Positions 24,902 through 33,542 of a DNA stretch of 64,000 nt are shown here, piece after piece. The position numbers were made by a program, and so were the translations under genes. The DNA comes from Simiduia sp. 21SJ11W-1 (GTDB lineage: Bacteria > Pseudomonadota > Gammaproteobacteria > Pseudomonadales > Cellvibrionaceae). The stretch's first letter is position 1. Each line of letters opens with the position of its first letter. The stretch spans positions 682,001 through 746,000 of the forward strand of contig NZ_CP090959.1 in assembly GCF_024138675.1 (NCBI RefSeq), given 5' to 3'. Below the pieces are notes generated by a model. The model was given only the letters and a program-made list of their open reading frames with translations, was not told the DNA's origin and made no database searches.

Positions 24902-25633
24902 TCAGGTTTCATCCGGGCGATTGCGTTCTATAACGCGCCCCACTAATACGCCCGATTCAAACAGCAGCCACATGGGCACGGCCAACAGCGACTGGGAAAT
25001 AATATCCGGTGGCGTTAATAGCATGCCAATGATGAAACAGGTGACAACAATATAGGGCCGCTTACTGGCCAGGCTCTCGCTACTGGCAATGCCCATGGAA
25101 ATTAACAATACGGTGGCCACGGGAATCTGAAAGGCCATGCCGAAGGCAAAAAACAGTTTTAATACAAAATTCAAATACAGGCTGATGTCTGTCATAACCG
25201 TGACATTTTCAGGCCCTACGCTGGTGAAAAACCCAAACACCAGCGGAAATACCACATAGTAGGCAAATGCCATGCCCGCATAAAATAATGAGACGCTTGC
25301 ACACAGCAAGGGCAGCGCGAAGCGTTTTTCATGCTTGTACAAAGCCGGTGCCACAAAGCCCCACAGCTGATACAACAAGTAGGGTATGGCTACCACCACC
25401 GCGGCAAACAGCGTGAGTTTAAAGGGTGTAAAAAACGGTGAGGTGACATCGGTGGCAATCATGCTGGCGTTGGGCGGCAAAAACTTTTCCAGCGGTGCGG
25501 CTACAAAGGTGTAGATGTCGTTGGCGAAATAAAACAGCGATAAAAATACCACCAGTACTGCCAGCAGCATGCGCAGCAGGCGGTCGCGTAATTCAATCAG
25601 GTGTTGAACCAGCGGCAGGGGTTGATCTGTCAT
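24902..25633 (-). CDS. tatC: Sec-independent protein translocase subunit TatC
   Basis: TatC is the signal-recognition core of the twin-arginine export channel. The 243-residue protein shows six membrane helices and conserved signatures: '[11 protein letters not shown]' near the N-terminus, '[11 protein letters not shown]', '[15 protein letters not shown]' and '[12 protein letters not shown]'. It is the last gene of a minus-strand run hisI-hisE-tatA-tatB-tatC and overlaps tatB by 4 bases. Confidence 0.97.
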   Translation of the reverse strand: MTDQPLPLVQHLIELRDRLLRMLLAVLVVFLSLFYFANDIYTFVAAPLEKFLPPNASMIATDVTSPFFTPFKLTLFAAVVVAIPYLLYQLWGFVAPALYKHEKRFALPLLCASVSLFYAGMAFAYYVVFPLVFGFFTSVGPENVTVMTDISLYLNFVLKLFFAFGMAFQIPVATVLLISMGIASSESLASKRPYIVVTCFIIGMLLTPPDIISQSLLAVPMWLLFESGVLVGRVIERNRPDET

Positions 25634-26127
25634 GCTTTGTCCTGCGGTGGGGTGCTGGCACTTGGCTGCTGGTCGCTGGCCGATGTGGCCTGGGCCTTGG
25701 GTGTTGCTTGTGATTCTACCTGCGGCTCTACTTGCTTTTCTGCAGCAGGTTTTGTGCCGGCTTGTGTTGGGGCGGGTGTTGCGGGCGCGCCAATTTCCCC
25801 GGCGGCTGTGGCCGGTTTTTGGGGCTCATCCATGTGTGCGTGATCGGGCAGCTCTTCGTGCTCTACGTAGCCGTCGCGCAGTACTCGCTCAATTTCTTCG
25901 CGGCTGGCGTTGAGCTCGCGCATGATGGATTCGTTATGCAATTGGCGGCGAATGTCATCGGTACCCAGTTGCTGTTCAAGCTCGGCCTTGGTGGAAGAAA
26001 TGCTGCGCTTTATGCGCCCAACCCACAGGCTGAGCGTGCGAATGGTTTCCGGCAATCGTTCGGGGCCAATAACCAGCAGCCCCACAATGCCCACAACCAG
26101 CAGTTCAAAAAAACCGATGTCAAACAT
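25630..26127 (-). CDS. tatB: Sec-independent protein translocase subunit TatB
   Basis: TatB forms the receptor complex with TatC. The 165-residue protein has the N-terminal helix '[20 protein letters not shown]' followed by the [10 protein letters not shown] hinge and an amphipathic helix. The long Ala/Pro/Gln-rich C-terminal tail is typical of proteobacterial TatB. It starts 18 bases after tatA. Confidence 0.95.
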   Translation of the reverse strand: MFDIGFFELLVVGIVGLLVIGPERLPETIRTLSLWVGRIKRSISSTKAELEQQLGTDDIRRQLHNESIMRELNASREEIERVLRDGYVEHEELPDHAHMDEPQKPATAAGEIGAPATPAPTQAGTKPAAEKQVEPQVESQATPKAQATSASDQQPSASTPPQDKA

Positions 26128-26145
26128 GCGGTATTGCCCGGTCAG

Positions 26146-26403
26146 TTACTTGGTTTCAGATTTTGAAGGCTCGCCGGTTTTGGCCGCTTCGGCTTTTGAA
26201 GCCGCGCTTTGTTCCAGTGGCGCCGGGGGTTCTTTATCTACGTTTTCTTTGGCTTTGTCTTCGTCACTTACCGCTTTGCGGAAGCCTTTAATGGCATCGC
26301 CAATGTCGCTACCAAGGCCTTTCAGGCGCTTGGTGCCAAACAGTAAAATGACAATGACAAGAATAATCAGAAGTTGCCAGATGCTAATGCCGCCGAGTCC
26401 CAT
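26146..26403 (-). CDS. tatA: Sec-independent protein translocase subunit TatA
   Basis: TatA oligomerises to form the protein-conducting part of the Tat system. The 85-residue protein begins [20 protein letters not shown], with the [14 protein letters not shown] hinge and amphipathic helix and an acidic, flexible tail. It lies 22 bases after hisE. Confidence 0.97.
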   Translation of the reverse strand: MGLGGISIWQLLIILVIVILLFGTKRLKGLGSDIGDAIKGFRKAVSDEDKAKENVDKEPPAPLEQSAASKAEAAKTGEPSKSETK

Positions 26404-26425
26404 GGGTGTCTCCTAATGCTGATGG

Positions 26426-26758
26426 CTAGTCTTTTCTGCGGTTGGCTTTTTCAACCAGCCCGGAAAGGTCGAAGCGGCGGCTGAGTTCCTGTAAAACGTC
26501 ATCCGCCGTTAAATTTAAATGCGAGAGCATCACCAGGGTGTGAAACCACAAATCGGCAGTTTCGTAGATCAGCTCGTCTTTGTTGCCGGTGTGCACGGCG
26601 TCTTTAGCAGCAATAATAGCCTCTACAGACTCCTCGCCCACCTTTTCCAGAATTTTGTTTAACCCCTTGGCGTGCAGCGAGGCTACGTAGGAGCTCTCTG
26701 CCGGTGCGGTTTTGCGGGCTTCCAGCACAGCCGTCAGCTGGGTGAGTACATCGCTCAT
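26426..26758 (-). CDS. hisE: Phosphoribosyl-ATP diphosphatase
   Basis: HisE removes pyrophosphate from phosphoribosyl-ATP, the second step of histidine synthesis. The 110-residue all-alpha MazG-like protein has '[14 protein letters not shown]' and '[13 protein letters not shown]', the metal-binding E-x-x-E and D motifs. It is separate from hisI here and overlaps its stop codon by 4 bases (ATGA). Confidence 0.95.
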   Translation of the reverse strand: MSDVLTQLTAVLEARKTAPAESSYVASLHAKGLNKILEKVGEESVEAIIAAKDAVHTGNKDELIYETADLWFHTLVMLSHLNLTADDVLQELSRRFDLSGLVEKANRRKD

Positions 26759-27141
26759 GAATACATCTCGCTCGGGTCTTTAATCACTGCATCGGTGGTG
26801 CGCCACTGGCCGTTTTCCAATACCCGGTACAGGCAGGATTCGCGGCCAGTATGGCAGGCAATGCCGCCGACTTGTTCAATCTGGAGGCAGATCATATCAC
26901 CATCACAGTCGAGCCGAATCTCTTTCACCTTTTGGGTGTTGCCCGAGCTTTCGCCCTTGTGCCACAGCTGCTTGCGCGAACGGCTGAAGTACACAGCCTC
27001 ACCGGATTCTACGGTGGCGGCCAGTGCTTCGCGATTCATCCAGGCCATCATCAAAATGCGCCCAGTGCCGGCGTCTTGGGCGATGGCGGCCACCAGCCCG
27101 TTGCTGTCGAAATTTACCTGGTCTAGAAAGTTGGCTGACAT
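26755..27141 (-). CDS. hisI: Phosphoribosyl-AMP cyclohydrolase
   Basis: HisI opens the purine ring of phosphoribosyl-AMP, the third step of histidine synthesis. The 128-residue protein shows '[10 protein letters not shown]', '[14 protein letters not shown]' and the metal site 'DCDGD' plus '[12 protein letters not shown]'. It leads the hisI-hisE-tatABC run, an arrangement known from Pseudomonas and relatives. Confidence 0.96.
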   Translation of the reverse strand: MSANFLDQVNFDSNGLVAAIAQDAGTGRILMMAWMNREALAATVESGEAVYFSRSRKQLWHKGESSGNTQKVKEIRLDCDGDMICLQIEQVGGIACHTGRESCLYRVLENGQWRTTDAVIKDPSEMYS

Positions 27142-27184
27142 AAGCTGTTAAAACCTTAGTGTACCTTAACTGGGGTGAGGGCCC

Positions 27185-28810
27185 TTAACGGGCCAGCAGC
27201 GCAAACAGCGCACCACCGGCCAACAGCCAGCTGGCGATGGGTGCCTCGTGAATGATGGCCTGCAGGCGCGGCTCGGCGGCGCACACGGCGGCCAGGCCCA
27301 GTGCAGCAGCAATCACCCATCGGCGCCTGCGATTGTGGCCAGGTTGCGGGTTGCCGAGCTCGCACAGGCGGGCATCTAGCGCGCCCAGCCGGGCGCTGGT
27401 GTCTTCCAGGCTTGAGAGCGCCTCATAGAGCTTTTGCGGCATGTGCGGCAACTTTTCCAACCACTCGGGGCCAAAGCGCTGAATTTCCGCCCACAGGGTT
27501 TTGGGGTGATAGCGCTGTTTCATCCAGCGCTCGAGATAGGGTTGTGCCGTGCTCCACAAATCCAGTTGCGGGTACAGCTGGCGGCCCAGCCCCTCAATAT
27601 TGAGCAGGGTTTTTTGCAGTAGTACCAGCTGGGGCTGCACTTGCATATCAAAGCGCCGGGCGGTGCGAAACAGCTGCAGCAGCACCTGGCCGAAGGAAAT
27701 CTCGGCCAAGGGCTTTTCAAAGATGGGCTCGCACACGGTGCGAATGGCGCTTTCAAAATCGGCGATGCGGGTGTTGGCGGGCACCCAGCCGGAGTCTAGG
27801 TGTAATTGTGCCACCTGGCGGTAGTCGCGCCGGAACATGGCCAGCAGGTTGCGCGCAAGATAGTACTGGTCTTCGGTGGTGAGGCTGCCCATGATCGCGG
27901 TATCTACGGCAATGTAGCTCGGGCTTTCGGGCGTTTCGCGGGCCACGAAGATGTTGCCGGGGTGCATGTCGGCGTGGAAGAAGTTGTGTTCAAACACCTG
28001 GGTGAAAAAGATTTCCACGCCCCGCTCAGCAAGGCTTTGCATGTTGGTGTGCTGGGCGTTGAGCTGCTCGATGTCGCTCACGCCAATGCCCTCAATGCGC
28101 TCTTGCACCAGCACGTTTTCACGGCAGTAATCCCAGTAGATGTCGGGCACATAGAGCAGTTTCGAGCCTAGAAAATTGCGTCGCAACTGGGTGCAGTTGG
28201 CGGCTTCGCGCAGCAAATTGAGTTCATCGGTAATGGTGTGGCGGTAGTCGTCTACCACTTCCACCGGGCGCAGGCGCCGGCCGTCCTGGCTGATATTGGC
28301 CACAAGCCTGGCCAGCAGGCGCAGCAGGGCGATATCGCGCTCGATCACGGGCGCAAGGCCGGGGCGCACCACCTTGACGATGACCCGCCGGCCGTCGTGC
28401 AGCACGGCGCCGTGCACCTGGGCGATAGAGGCGCTGGCCAGTGGCTCGGTATCAACGGATTCAAACAGCTCGGTGAGCGGCTGGCCCAGTGCTTGTTCCA
28501 CAAGTTTGGCCCAGTGGTTGTTTTCGAAGGGGGCCACGTCGTCCTGGAGCTTGCGTAGCTCCGCTACCAGGGGCGCAGACACGAGGTCCGGGCGGGTGGA
28601 AAGCAGCTGGCCAAACTTGATGAATATCGGCCCCAGCCGCTCAAGGGCGAGGCGCAGCCGTACTGCCACCGGTTGCTTGGGCGCAGGCAGCAGCGCCAGT
28701 GGCGCAAGCAACAGGCGCAGCCACCAGGGGCGGTTGGCCGGCAGCAGTTGGTCGAGCCGGTAGCGCAGGGCAATGGCGGTAATGTGAAACAGGCGAATCA
28801 ATGCGCGCAC
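27185..28810 (-). CDS. ubiB: Ubiquinone biosynthesis accessory protein UbiB (atypical kinase)
   Basis: UbiB is an ABC1/ADCK-type atypical kinase/ATPase needed for ubiquinone synthesis. The best start is GTG 28810 (complement of 28808-28810), 7 bases after the ubiJ stop; the ATG at 28867 would overlap ubiJ by about 50 bases. That gives 541 residues. Seen are the ABC1 motif '[18 protein letters not shown]' with KxGQ, 'ASASIAQVH', the catalytic '[12 protein letters not shown]' and the metal-binding '[10 protein letters not shown]' (usual DFG-like segment altered). C-terminal hydrophobic segments anchor it to the membrane. Confidence 0.94.
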   Translation of the reverse strand: MRALIRLFHITAIALRYRLDQLLPANRPWWLRLLLAPLALLPAPKQPVAVRLRLALERLGPIFIKFGQLLSTRPDLVSAPLVAELRKLQDDVAPFENNHWAKLVEQALGQPLTELFESVDTEPLASASIAQVHGAVLHDGRRVIVKVVRPGLAPVIERDIALLRLLARLVANISQDGRRLRPVEVVDDYRHTITDELNLLREAANCTQLRRNFLGSKLLYVPDIYWDYCRENVLVQERIEGIGVSDIEQLNAQHTNMQSLAERGVEIFFTQVFEHNFFHADMHPGNIFVARETPESPSYIAVDTAIMGSLTTEDQYYLARNLLAMFRRDYRQVAQLHLDSGWVPANTRIADFESAIRTVCEPIFEKPLAEISFGQVLLQLFRTARRFDMQVQPQLVLLQKTLLNIEGLGRQLYPQLDLWSTAQPYLERWMKQRYHPKTLWAEIQRFGPEWLEKLPHMPQKLYEALSSLEDTSARLGALDARLCELGNPQPGHNRRRRWVIAAALGLAAVCAAEPRLQAIIHEAPIASWLLAGGALFALLAR

Positions 28811-28817
28811 GGGCTTC

Positions 28818-29435
28818 TCAGTGTCTTGTTGCAAGTGAGGCTTGCAGCGCCCGCAGGCGGGCTTCAAGCCGGTCGGTGTCTTGGGCGAGCTGGTCTACGG
28901 CGTCGCTGAAATTTGCCAGTGCCGTTGCGGTGGGCAGCACTTTCAGCTCTTCAGACAAGTAGGGTTCAAGCTGATCGCGCGCGCCGGCCAGTTGTTGCTT
29001 GCCGTATTCATGTACGCGCCTTGCGGCCGCACCCAGGGGGCCTGCAAGTTCATCGCCCAGATACTGGGCCAGCCAATCCGCCCAGTCGATATCCAGCTCG
29101 CCCAGGCAATTTTTGAGCGCCAGCAATAACTGGGTTTGGCCGCTTACCTGCACGCCTGCGCCTGTGATATTGAGTTGTTCGCTGGTGGCAAGCGTCAGTA
29201 GTGCAGATAGCCTGCCGCTCACTTTACAGTGCACGGGTAGCTCGCAGTGGCTCAGTAATTCGATGCCCTGCGTGCCCATGTGGAGGTACACATCAAAGGC
29301 GGGCTCGGTGATGTGCAAATGCACCACCTTGCCCGCCAGCGCTTTCAGGCGCGCGCGCGTGGCCGGATCAAAGCGCAAGGCCTCGTTCACCAGCCGTTCG
29401 GCCGCGGCCAAGGCCGCGAGGGTAAGCGTACGCAT
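28818..29435 (-). CDS. ubiJ: Ubiquinone biosynthesis accessory factor UbiJ (SCP2 domain)
   Basis: UbiJ is a lipid-binding accessory factor that assembles the ubiquinone synthesis complex with UbiK. The 205-residue protein has an N-terminal SCP2-like domain (about 30-120) and a C-terminal helical region. It sits between ubiE and ubiB as in other gammaproteobacteria and overlaps the ubiE stop by 1 base. Confidence 0.92.
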   Translation of the reverse strand: MRTLTLAALAAAERLVNEALRFDPATRARLKALAGKVVHLHITEPAFDVYLHMGTQGIELLSHCELPVHCKVSGRLSALLTLATSEQLNITGAGVQVSGQTQLLLALKNCLGELDIDWADWLAQYLGDELAGPLGAAARRVHEYGKQQLAGARDQLEPYLSEELKVLPTATALANFSDAVDQLAQDTDRLEARLRALQASLATRH

Positions 29436-30184
29436 CAGGGTTTGATGCCCTTGTGCAGCGCAACAATGCCGCCGGTCATGTTGTAAAAGCGGGTTTCGGC
29501 AAAGCCTGCGTTTTGCATCATGCCTTTAAGGGTTTCCTGATCCGGGTGCATGCGGATGCTCTCGGCCAGGTAGCGGTAGGATTCGCTGTCGTTGGCAATC
29601 AGCTTGCCCATCAACGGCAGCAGGCGGAAGGAGTAGGTGTCGTACACCTTTTCCAATAGCCCGTTGGTGGGCTTGGAAAACTCCAGTACCAGCAAGCGCC
29701 CGCCGGGTTTCAAGATACGGTGCATGGAGGCCAGTGCCAGGTCTTTGTCGGTGACGTTGCGCAAACCAAAGGCGATGGTGATGCAATCGAAGGTGTTGTC
29801 TGGGAAGGGCAGAAACTGCGCGTCGGCCTGGGCGTATTGCAGGTTGCCTACATCGCCGAGGTCGATGAGTTTATCGCGCCCTACGCGCAACATGGATTCG
29901 TTGATATCGGCCAATACCACCAGGCCTTCGGCGCCCACAATGCGGGCGAACTTGTGGCTTAAATCGCCTGTGCCACCGGCAATGTCTAACACTTTGTCGC
30001 CGGCGCGTACGCCCGAGAGCTCAATGGTAAAGCGTTTCCACAGGCGGTGAATACCGCCAGACATGACATCGTTCATCATGTCGTACTTTGCTGCTACCGA
30101 GTGAAAAACCCCGGCAACGCGTTTCGCCTTTTCTTCAACGGCCACTTGCTCGAAGCCAAAGTGGGTGGTGCGTTTATCAGACAT
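29435..30184 (-). CDS. ubiE: Demethylmenaquinone/2-methoxy-6-polyprenyl-benzoquinol methyltransferase
   Basis: UbiE methylates the quinone ring in ubiquinone (and menaquinone) synthesis with S-adenosylmethionine. The 249-residue protein has the N-terminal '[20 protein letters not shown]', the SAM motif '[11 protein letters not shown]', '[17 protein letters not shown]' and '[16 protein letters not shown]'. It leads the ubiE-ubiJ-ubiB cluster. Confidence 0.97.
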   Translation of the reverse strand: MSDKRTTHFGFEQVAVEEKAKRVAGVFHSVAAKYDMMNDVMSGGIHRLWKRFTIELSGVRAGDKVLDIAGGTGDLSHKFARIVGAEGLVVLADINESMLRVGRDKLIDLGDVGNLQYAQADAQFLPFPDNTFDCITIAFGLRNVTDKDLALASMHRILKPGGRLLVLEFSKPTNGLLEKVYDTYSFRLLPLMGKLIANDSESYRYLAESIRMHPDQETLKGMMQNAGFAETRFYNMTGGIVALHKGIKP

Positions 30185-30452
30185 ATCAATATCACAGCCA
30201 AACAGTGGTGACCGGATTCTACCTTGTTGTGCGGGGTTTGTCGGCCTTGGGCAATGGATTCCTGAGGGCCGGTTTTCGGGTGGCCTTGTGCGCTTGATGG
30301 TAAAGCCCCCACCCTGAAGGCTTCTGCAGTTTACCGCTTTTTCTTACATTGCCTGCCCGCAGGTGTAGCGGCCAGGTGGGCGTTGACCAGGGATCTTTGC
30401 CGGATGCGGCGGGAGCCATTGCTCCTTAGTGCGTGGCAGGGGCGAAGAAGCA
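30185..30452. other. Intergenic stretch upstream of ubiE
   Basis: A 268-base gap between ubiE and the DUF971 gene, where pha genes lie in Pseudomonas. Only a small hairpin (GGAGC with GCTCC, near 30407-30425) and a GC-rich tract are seen. No ORF, tRNA or repeat is convincing; the ubiE promoter should be in the right part. Confidence 0.35.
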
Positions 30453-30824
30453 CTAGATAAACTTTACCACCGAGGTGTCGGGGTCGCGGGTGGCCTTTGC
30501 TTCGTGTAGCTGTGCCAGGTAGGCGTTCCAGTAGTGATCGTGCCGGGTGGCCAAATCGTGCAGGTATTGCCAGGTGTAAATGCCGCTGTCGTGACCATCG
30601 CTAAAAATCAATTTCAGGGCGTAACTGCCCACTGGCTCTACTTTATTGAGTGCCACCTCGCGCTTGCCCGTTTGTAAAATGGCTTGGCCCGGGCCATGGC
30701 CCTTGACCTCTGCTGAGGGAGAGTGAACGCGCAAGAACTCCGCACTGAGCGTGTAGGGCGTACCTTGGTAGACCAATTCGAGGGTGCGGGTACTTTTATG
30801 CAGTTTGATCTTGTCCGGCATCAT
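30453..30824 (-). CDS. DUF971 / gamma-butyrobetaine hydroxylase-like N-terminal domain protein
   Basis: The 123-residue protein (MMPDKIKLHKSTRTLELVY...) is a stand-alone DUF971 domain, which in other proteins forms the zinc-binding N-terminal part of gamma-butyrobetaine hydroxylase. 'LKLIFSDGHDSGIYTWQYLH' is the characteristic motif (SDGHDSGIYTW). It follows hslU as in Pseudomonas. It may bind metal or act in iron-sulfur or carnitine metabolism, but the role is not established. The start could be either of the adjacent ATGs complementary to 30819-30824. Confidence 0.85.
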   Translation of the reverse strand: MMPDKIKLHKSTRTLELVYQGTPYTLSAEFLRVHSPSAEVKGHGPGQAILQTGKREVALNKVEPVGSYALKLIFSDGHDSGIYTWQYLHDLATRHDHYWNAYLAQLHEAKATRDPDTSVVKFI

Positions 30825-31003
30825 TGTGTGAGTTGTCACTGTGTTACGCGCCCGGTGCGGGCAGTGGCTGGCAGGGGTGGGGGAAAGTATAACAGCTGCA
30901 AAACGGTGCTGTGCGAGAGGGCGCGGTGCAGTCATTTACCCGTTAGAATTATTGCCCGTCTACACCCTGCCCGCCGCCTGCGGGCAAGGGGTGAGCGACT
31001 GTG

Positions 31004-32326
31004 CTAGAGGATGAACCGGCTTAAATCTTCATCTTGTGCCAGTTCACCCAGTTGGGCGTCTACGAAGGCTGCATCAACACTCAGGCTTTTGGCGGCGGTG
31101 CCGGCATCAAAAGAGGCCGCTTCCATCAGTTTTTCAATCACCGTGTGCAGGCGCCGTGCGCCGATGTTTTCAGTGCGCTCGTTCACCTGGTGGGCGGTTT
31201 CTGCAATGCGACGGATACCCTCCGGGGTGAAGTTGACCTCAACGCCTTCCGTGGCCATCAGCGCTTTTTGCTGTTCGGTCAGCGACGCGCGCGGTTCGGT
31301 GAGAATGCGCTCGAAATCTTCCGGTGTCAGGGCTTTGAGCTCAACGCGAATGGGCAGGCGGCCTTGCAGCTCGGGAATCAGGTCGGAAGGTTTGGAAAGG
31401 TGAAAGGCGCCGCTGGCCACAAACAGAATGTGATCTGTTTTGATCATGCCGTGCTTGGTGGATACGGTGCAGCCTTCAATTAAAGGCAGCAAATCGCGCT
31501 GTACACCTTCGCGCGAAACATCGGCGCCGCTGGTGCCCTCGCGCTTGGCAACCTTATCAATTTCATCAATAAACACTATGCCGTTTTGCTCGGCCGCGTT
31601 GATGGCCTGGGCTTTAACGTCTTCCTCGTTGACGAGCTTGGCAGCTTCTTCTTCGCCGAGTTGCTTAAGGGCCTGCTTGACGGTCATTTTGGCCTTTTTG
31701 CGCTTTTGTTTGCCCATAGAGGAAAACATGTTTTGCAGCTGGTTGGTCATTTCTTCCATGCCGGGCGGCGCCATGATTTCTACGCCCATATTCATGGCGG
31801 CCACTTCCAGTTCGATTTCCTTGTCGTCCAGCTGGCCTTCACGGAGCTTTTTGCGAAACACCTGGCGGGTGCTGGAATCTGTGGCTTGGGGCTCGCCGTC
31901 GGCACCGCGCGCCGGTGGTAAGAGCACGTCCAGAATGCGCTCCTCTGCGGCCTCTTCTGCGCGGTATTTCACTTTCTCTTGCGCCTGCTCGCGGTGCATT
32001 TTAATAGAAACGTCCACCAGGTCGCGGATGATGGAATCCACATCGCGGCCCACGTAACCCACCTCGGTGAATTTGGTGGCTTCCACCTTTATAAAGGGTG
32101 CATTGGCGAGCTTGGCCAGGCGGCGGGCAATTTCGGTTTTGCCCACGCCTGTGGGGCCAATCATCAGAATATTTTTGGGGGTAACTTCTGCGCGCAGCTC
32201 GTCGTTGAGCTGCATGCGGCGCCAGCGGTTGCGCAGGGCGATGGCCACGGCGCGCTTGGCATCTTGCTGGCCAATGATGTGACGGTCCAGCTCGTGCACG
32301 ATTTCACTGGGGGTCATGTTAGACAT
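31004..32326 (-). CDS. hslU: ATP-dependent protease ATPase subunit HslU
   Basis: HslU unfolds substrates for the HslV peptidase. The 440-residue AAA+ protein has '[20 protein letters not shown]', Walker A 'GPTGVGKT' (57-64), the GYVGRDV pore loop, Walker B 'IVFIDEIDK' and the sensor segments. It lies 4 bases after hslV and probably shares the sigma32-like promoter upstream. Confidence 0.97.
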   Translation of the reverse strand: MSNMTPSEIVHELDRHIIGQQDAKRAVAIALRNRWRRMQLNDELRAEVTPKNILMIGPTGVGKTEIARRLAKLANAPFIKVEATKFTEVGYVGRDVDSIIRDLVDVSIKMHREQAQEKVKYRAEEAAEERILDVLLPPARGADGEPQATDSSTRQVFRKKLREGQLDDKEIELEVAAMNMGVEIMAPPGMEEMTNQLQNMFSSMGKQKRKKAKMTVKQALKQLGEEEAAKLVNEEDVKAQAINAAEQNGIVFIDEIDKVAKREGTSGADVSREGVQRDLLPLIEGCTVSTKHGMIKTDHILFVASGAFHLSKPSDLIPELQGRLPIRVELKALTPEDFERILTEPRASLTEQQKALMATEGVEVNFTPEGIRRIAETAHQVNERTENIGARRLHTVIEKLMEAASFDAGTAAKSLSVDAAFVDAQLGELAQDEDLSRFIL

Positions 32327-32330
32327 AGGC

Positions 32331-32852
32331 TTAACTCAATTCTTCGATGGTCAGGTGGTTATTGGTGTACACGCAGATGTCACCGGCGATTTTGAGGCCT
32401 TGCTCGACAATGTGGCGGGCATCCAGCTCGGTGTTGTCCAGCAGCGCGCGGGCGGCGGCCTGGGCGTAGGGGCCACCTGAGCCGATGGCGATGAGGTCGT
32501 CTTCGGGCTGAATCACATCGCCGTTACCGGTGATGATCAGCGAGGCGTCTTTGTCGGCCACCGCCAGCAGGGCTTCAAGCCGGCGCAGTGCGCGATCGGT
32601 GCGCCAGTCTTTGGCGAGCTCGACGGCTGCGCGCACCAGTTGGCCGTTGTGGGCCTCAAGCTTGGCTTCAAAGCGCTCAAACAGGGTAAAGGCATCGGCA
32701 GTGCCACCGGCAAACCCGGCCAGCACCTGATTGTTATACAGGCGCCTGACTTTGCGGGCGTTGCCTTTCATGACGGTATTGCCCAGGGAAACCTGGCCAT
32801 CGCCACCAAGTACAACCTGGCCTTCGCGGCGTACAGATAAAATTGTGGTCAC
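32331..32852 (-). CDS. hslV: ATP-dependent protease peptidase subunit HslV
   Basis: HslV is the proteasome-like threonine peptidase of the HslUV complex. The best start is GTG 32852 (complement of 32850-32852), 7 bases after AAGGA, giving (M)[10 protein letters not shown] and exposing the catalytic Thr immediately after Met, as in E. coli. The longer frame from ATG 32873 would bury this Thr behind eight residues. Length is then 173 residues. '[20 protein letters not shown]' (core GDGQVSLGN) and '[15 protein letters not shown]' are conserved. Confidence 0.95.
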   Translation of the reverse strand: MTTILSVRREGQVVLGGDGQVSLGNTVMKGNARKVRRLYNNQVLAGFAGGTADAFTLFERFEAKLEAHNGQLVRAAVELAKDWRTDRALRRLEALLAVADKDASLIITGNGDVIQPEDDLIAIGSGGPYAQAAARALLDNTELDARHIVEQGLKIAGDICVYTNNHLTIEELS

Positions 32853-32885
32853 GGGAAGTCCTTCGTTTGACACGTGAGAACTTCC

Positions 32886-32915
32886 TAGGTGGGGGTGGTG
32901 TTGGCTTAATTCAAC
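32886..32915 (-). promoter_or_regulatory. Sigma32-like heat-shock promoter upstream of hslVU
   Basis: On the minus strand the sequence reads GTTGAA (complement of 32910-32915), 14 bases, then CCCCCACCTA (complement of 32886-32895). This resembles the heat-shock consensus CTTGAA-N13-15-CCCCATNT. It lies about 35 bases upstream of the hslV GTG and overlaps the region of the preceding gene's stop. hslVU is a known sigma32 target in other bacteria. Confidence 0.6.
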
Positions 32916-32918
32916 CGA

Positions 32919-33470
32919 TCAGCCGGCCTTGCGTTTCAGCAAGAGGGTATCGAACTGGTTGGAAACCAGCGTTGAGCGGGCATTGGCCATGGCCGAGGTG
33001 TTGGTAAATGGGCCCACAATCACACGGTGCCAGGTTTCGCCGGTTTTCACGGTGACCTTTTCTACCTTGGCGTCCATGTTCAGTAAAATGAGCTTCGCGC
33101 GCACGCTGTCGGCATCTTCGGCCTTGCGAAATGAGCCCACTTGCAGCAGGTATTCCACATTGCTGGTGGATTGCTGTTGCAGCTGGATGCGGGTCTCCTC
33201 CGGGGTTTCCACCTGCACTTCGCTCTCTTCCAGCAGCTTGTAAAAATCAAAGCGTGGCTTGGGCACGGTTTTTTCTGGTGCCTCGGCCTTGGGCGCTTTG
33301 GCGACTTTTGCGGGCTGGGCTTTGCCGGGCGGTTGCTCGGCCAGATATACCAAAAACATCACGAACGCGCCCAGTACGGCACCGGTAAACAGCCAGACCC
33401 AACCGGGCACGTCTGACTTCTTTTTACTGGGCTGCTTACGGCGTTTGCGATTGGCGAAATCTTGGGTCAT
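32919..33470 (-). CDS. SPOR-domain membrane protein (FtsN-like)
   Basis: This 183-residue protein has a basic cytoplasmic N-terminus, one membrane helix (about 23-45), a Pro/Ala/Lys-rich linker and a C-terminal SPOR domain (about 104-180, 'YLLQVGSFRKAEDADSVRAK' and 'GETWHRVIVGPFTNTSAMA'). SPOR domains bind denuded septal peptidoglycan, so the protein likely acts at the division site. In Pseudomonas this gene follows argS; here it follows priA directly. Confidence 0.88.
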   Translation of the reverse strand: MTQDFANRKRRKQPSKKKSDVPGWVWLFTGAVLGAFVMFLVYLAEQPPGKAQPAKVAKAPKAEAPEKTVPKPRFDFYKLLEESEVQVETPEETRIQLQQQSTSNVEYLLQVGSFRKAEDADSVRAKLILLNMDAKVEKVTVKTGETWHRVIVGPFTNTSAMANARSTLVSNQFDTLLLKRKAG

Positions 33471-33542
33471 GGTTTTGTATGCATTGTGTTTGGGGCGGCA
33501 TTGTAAAGGATTGCGCGTGCGCCGTCAGTGCTCGTGGGCGCT

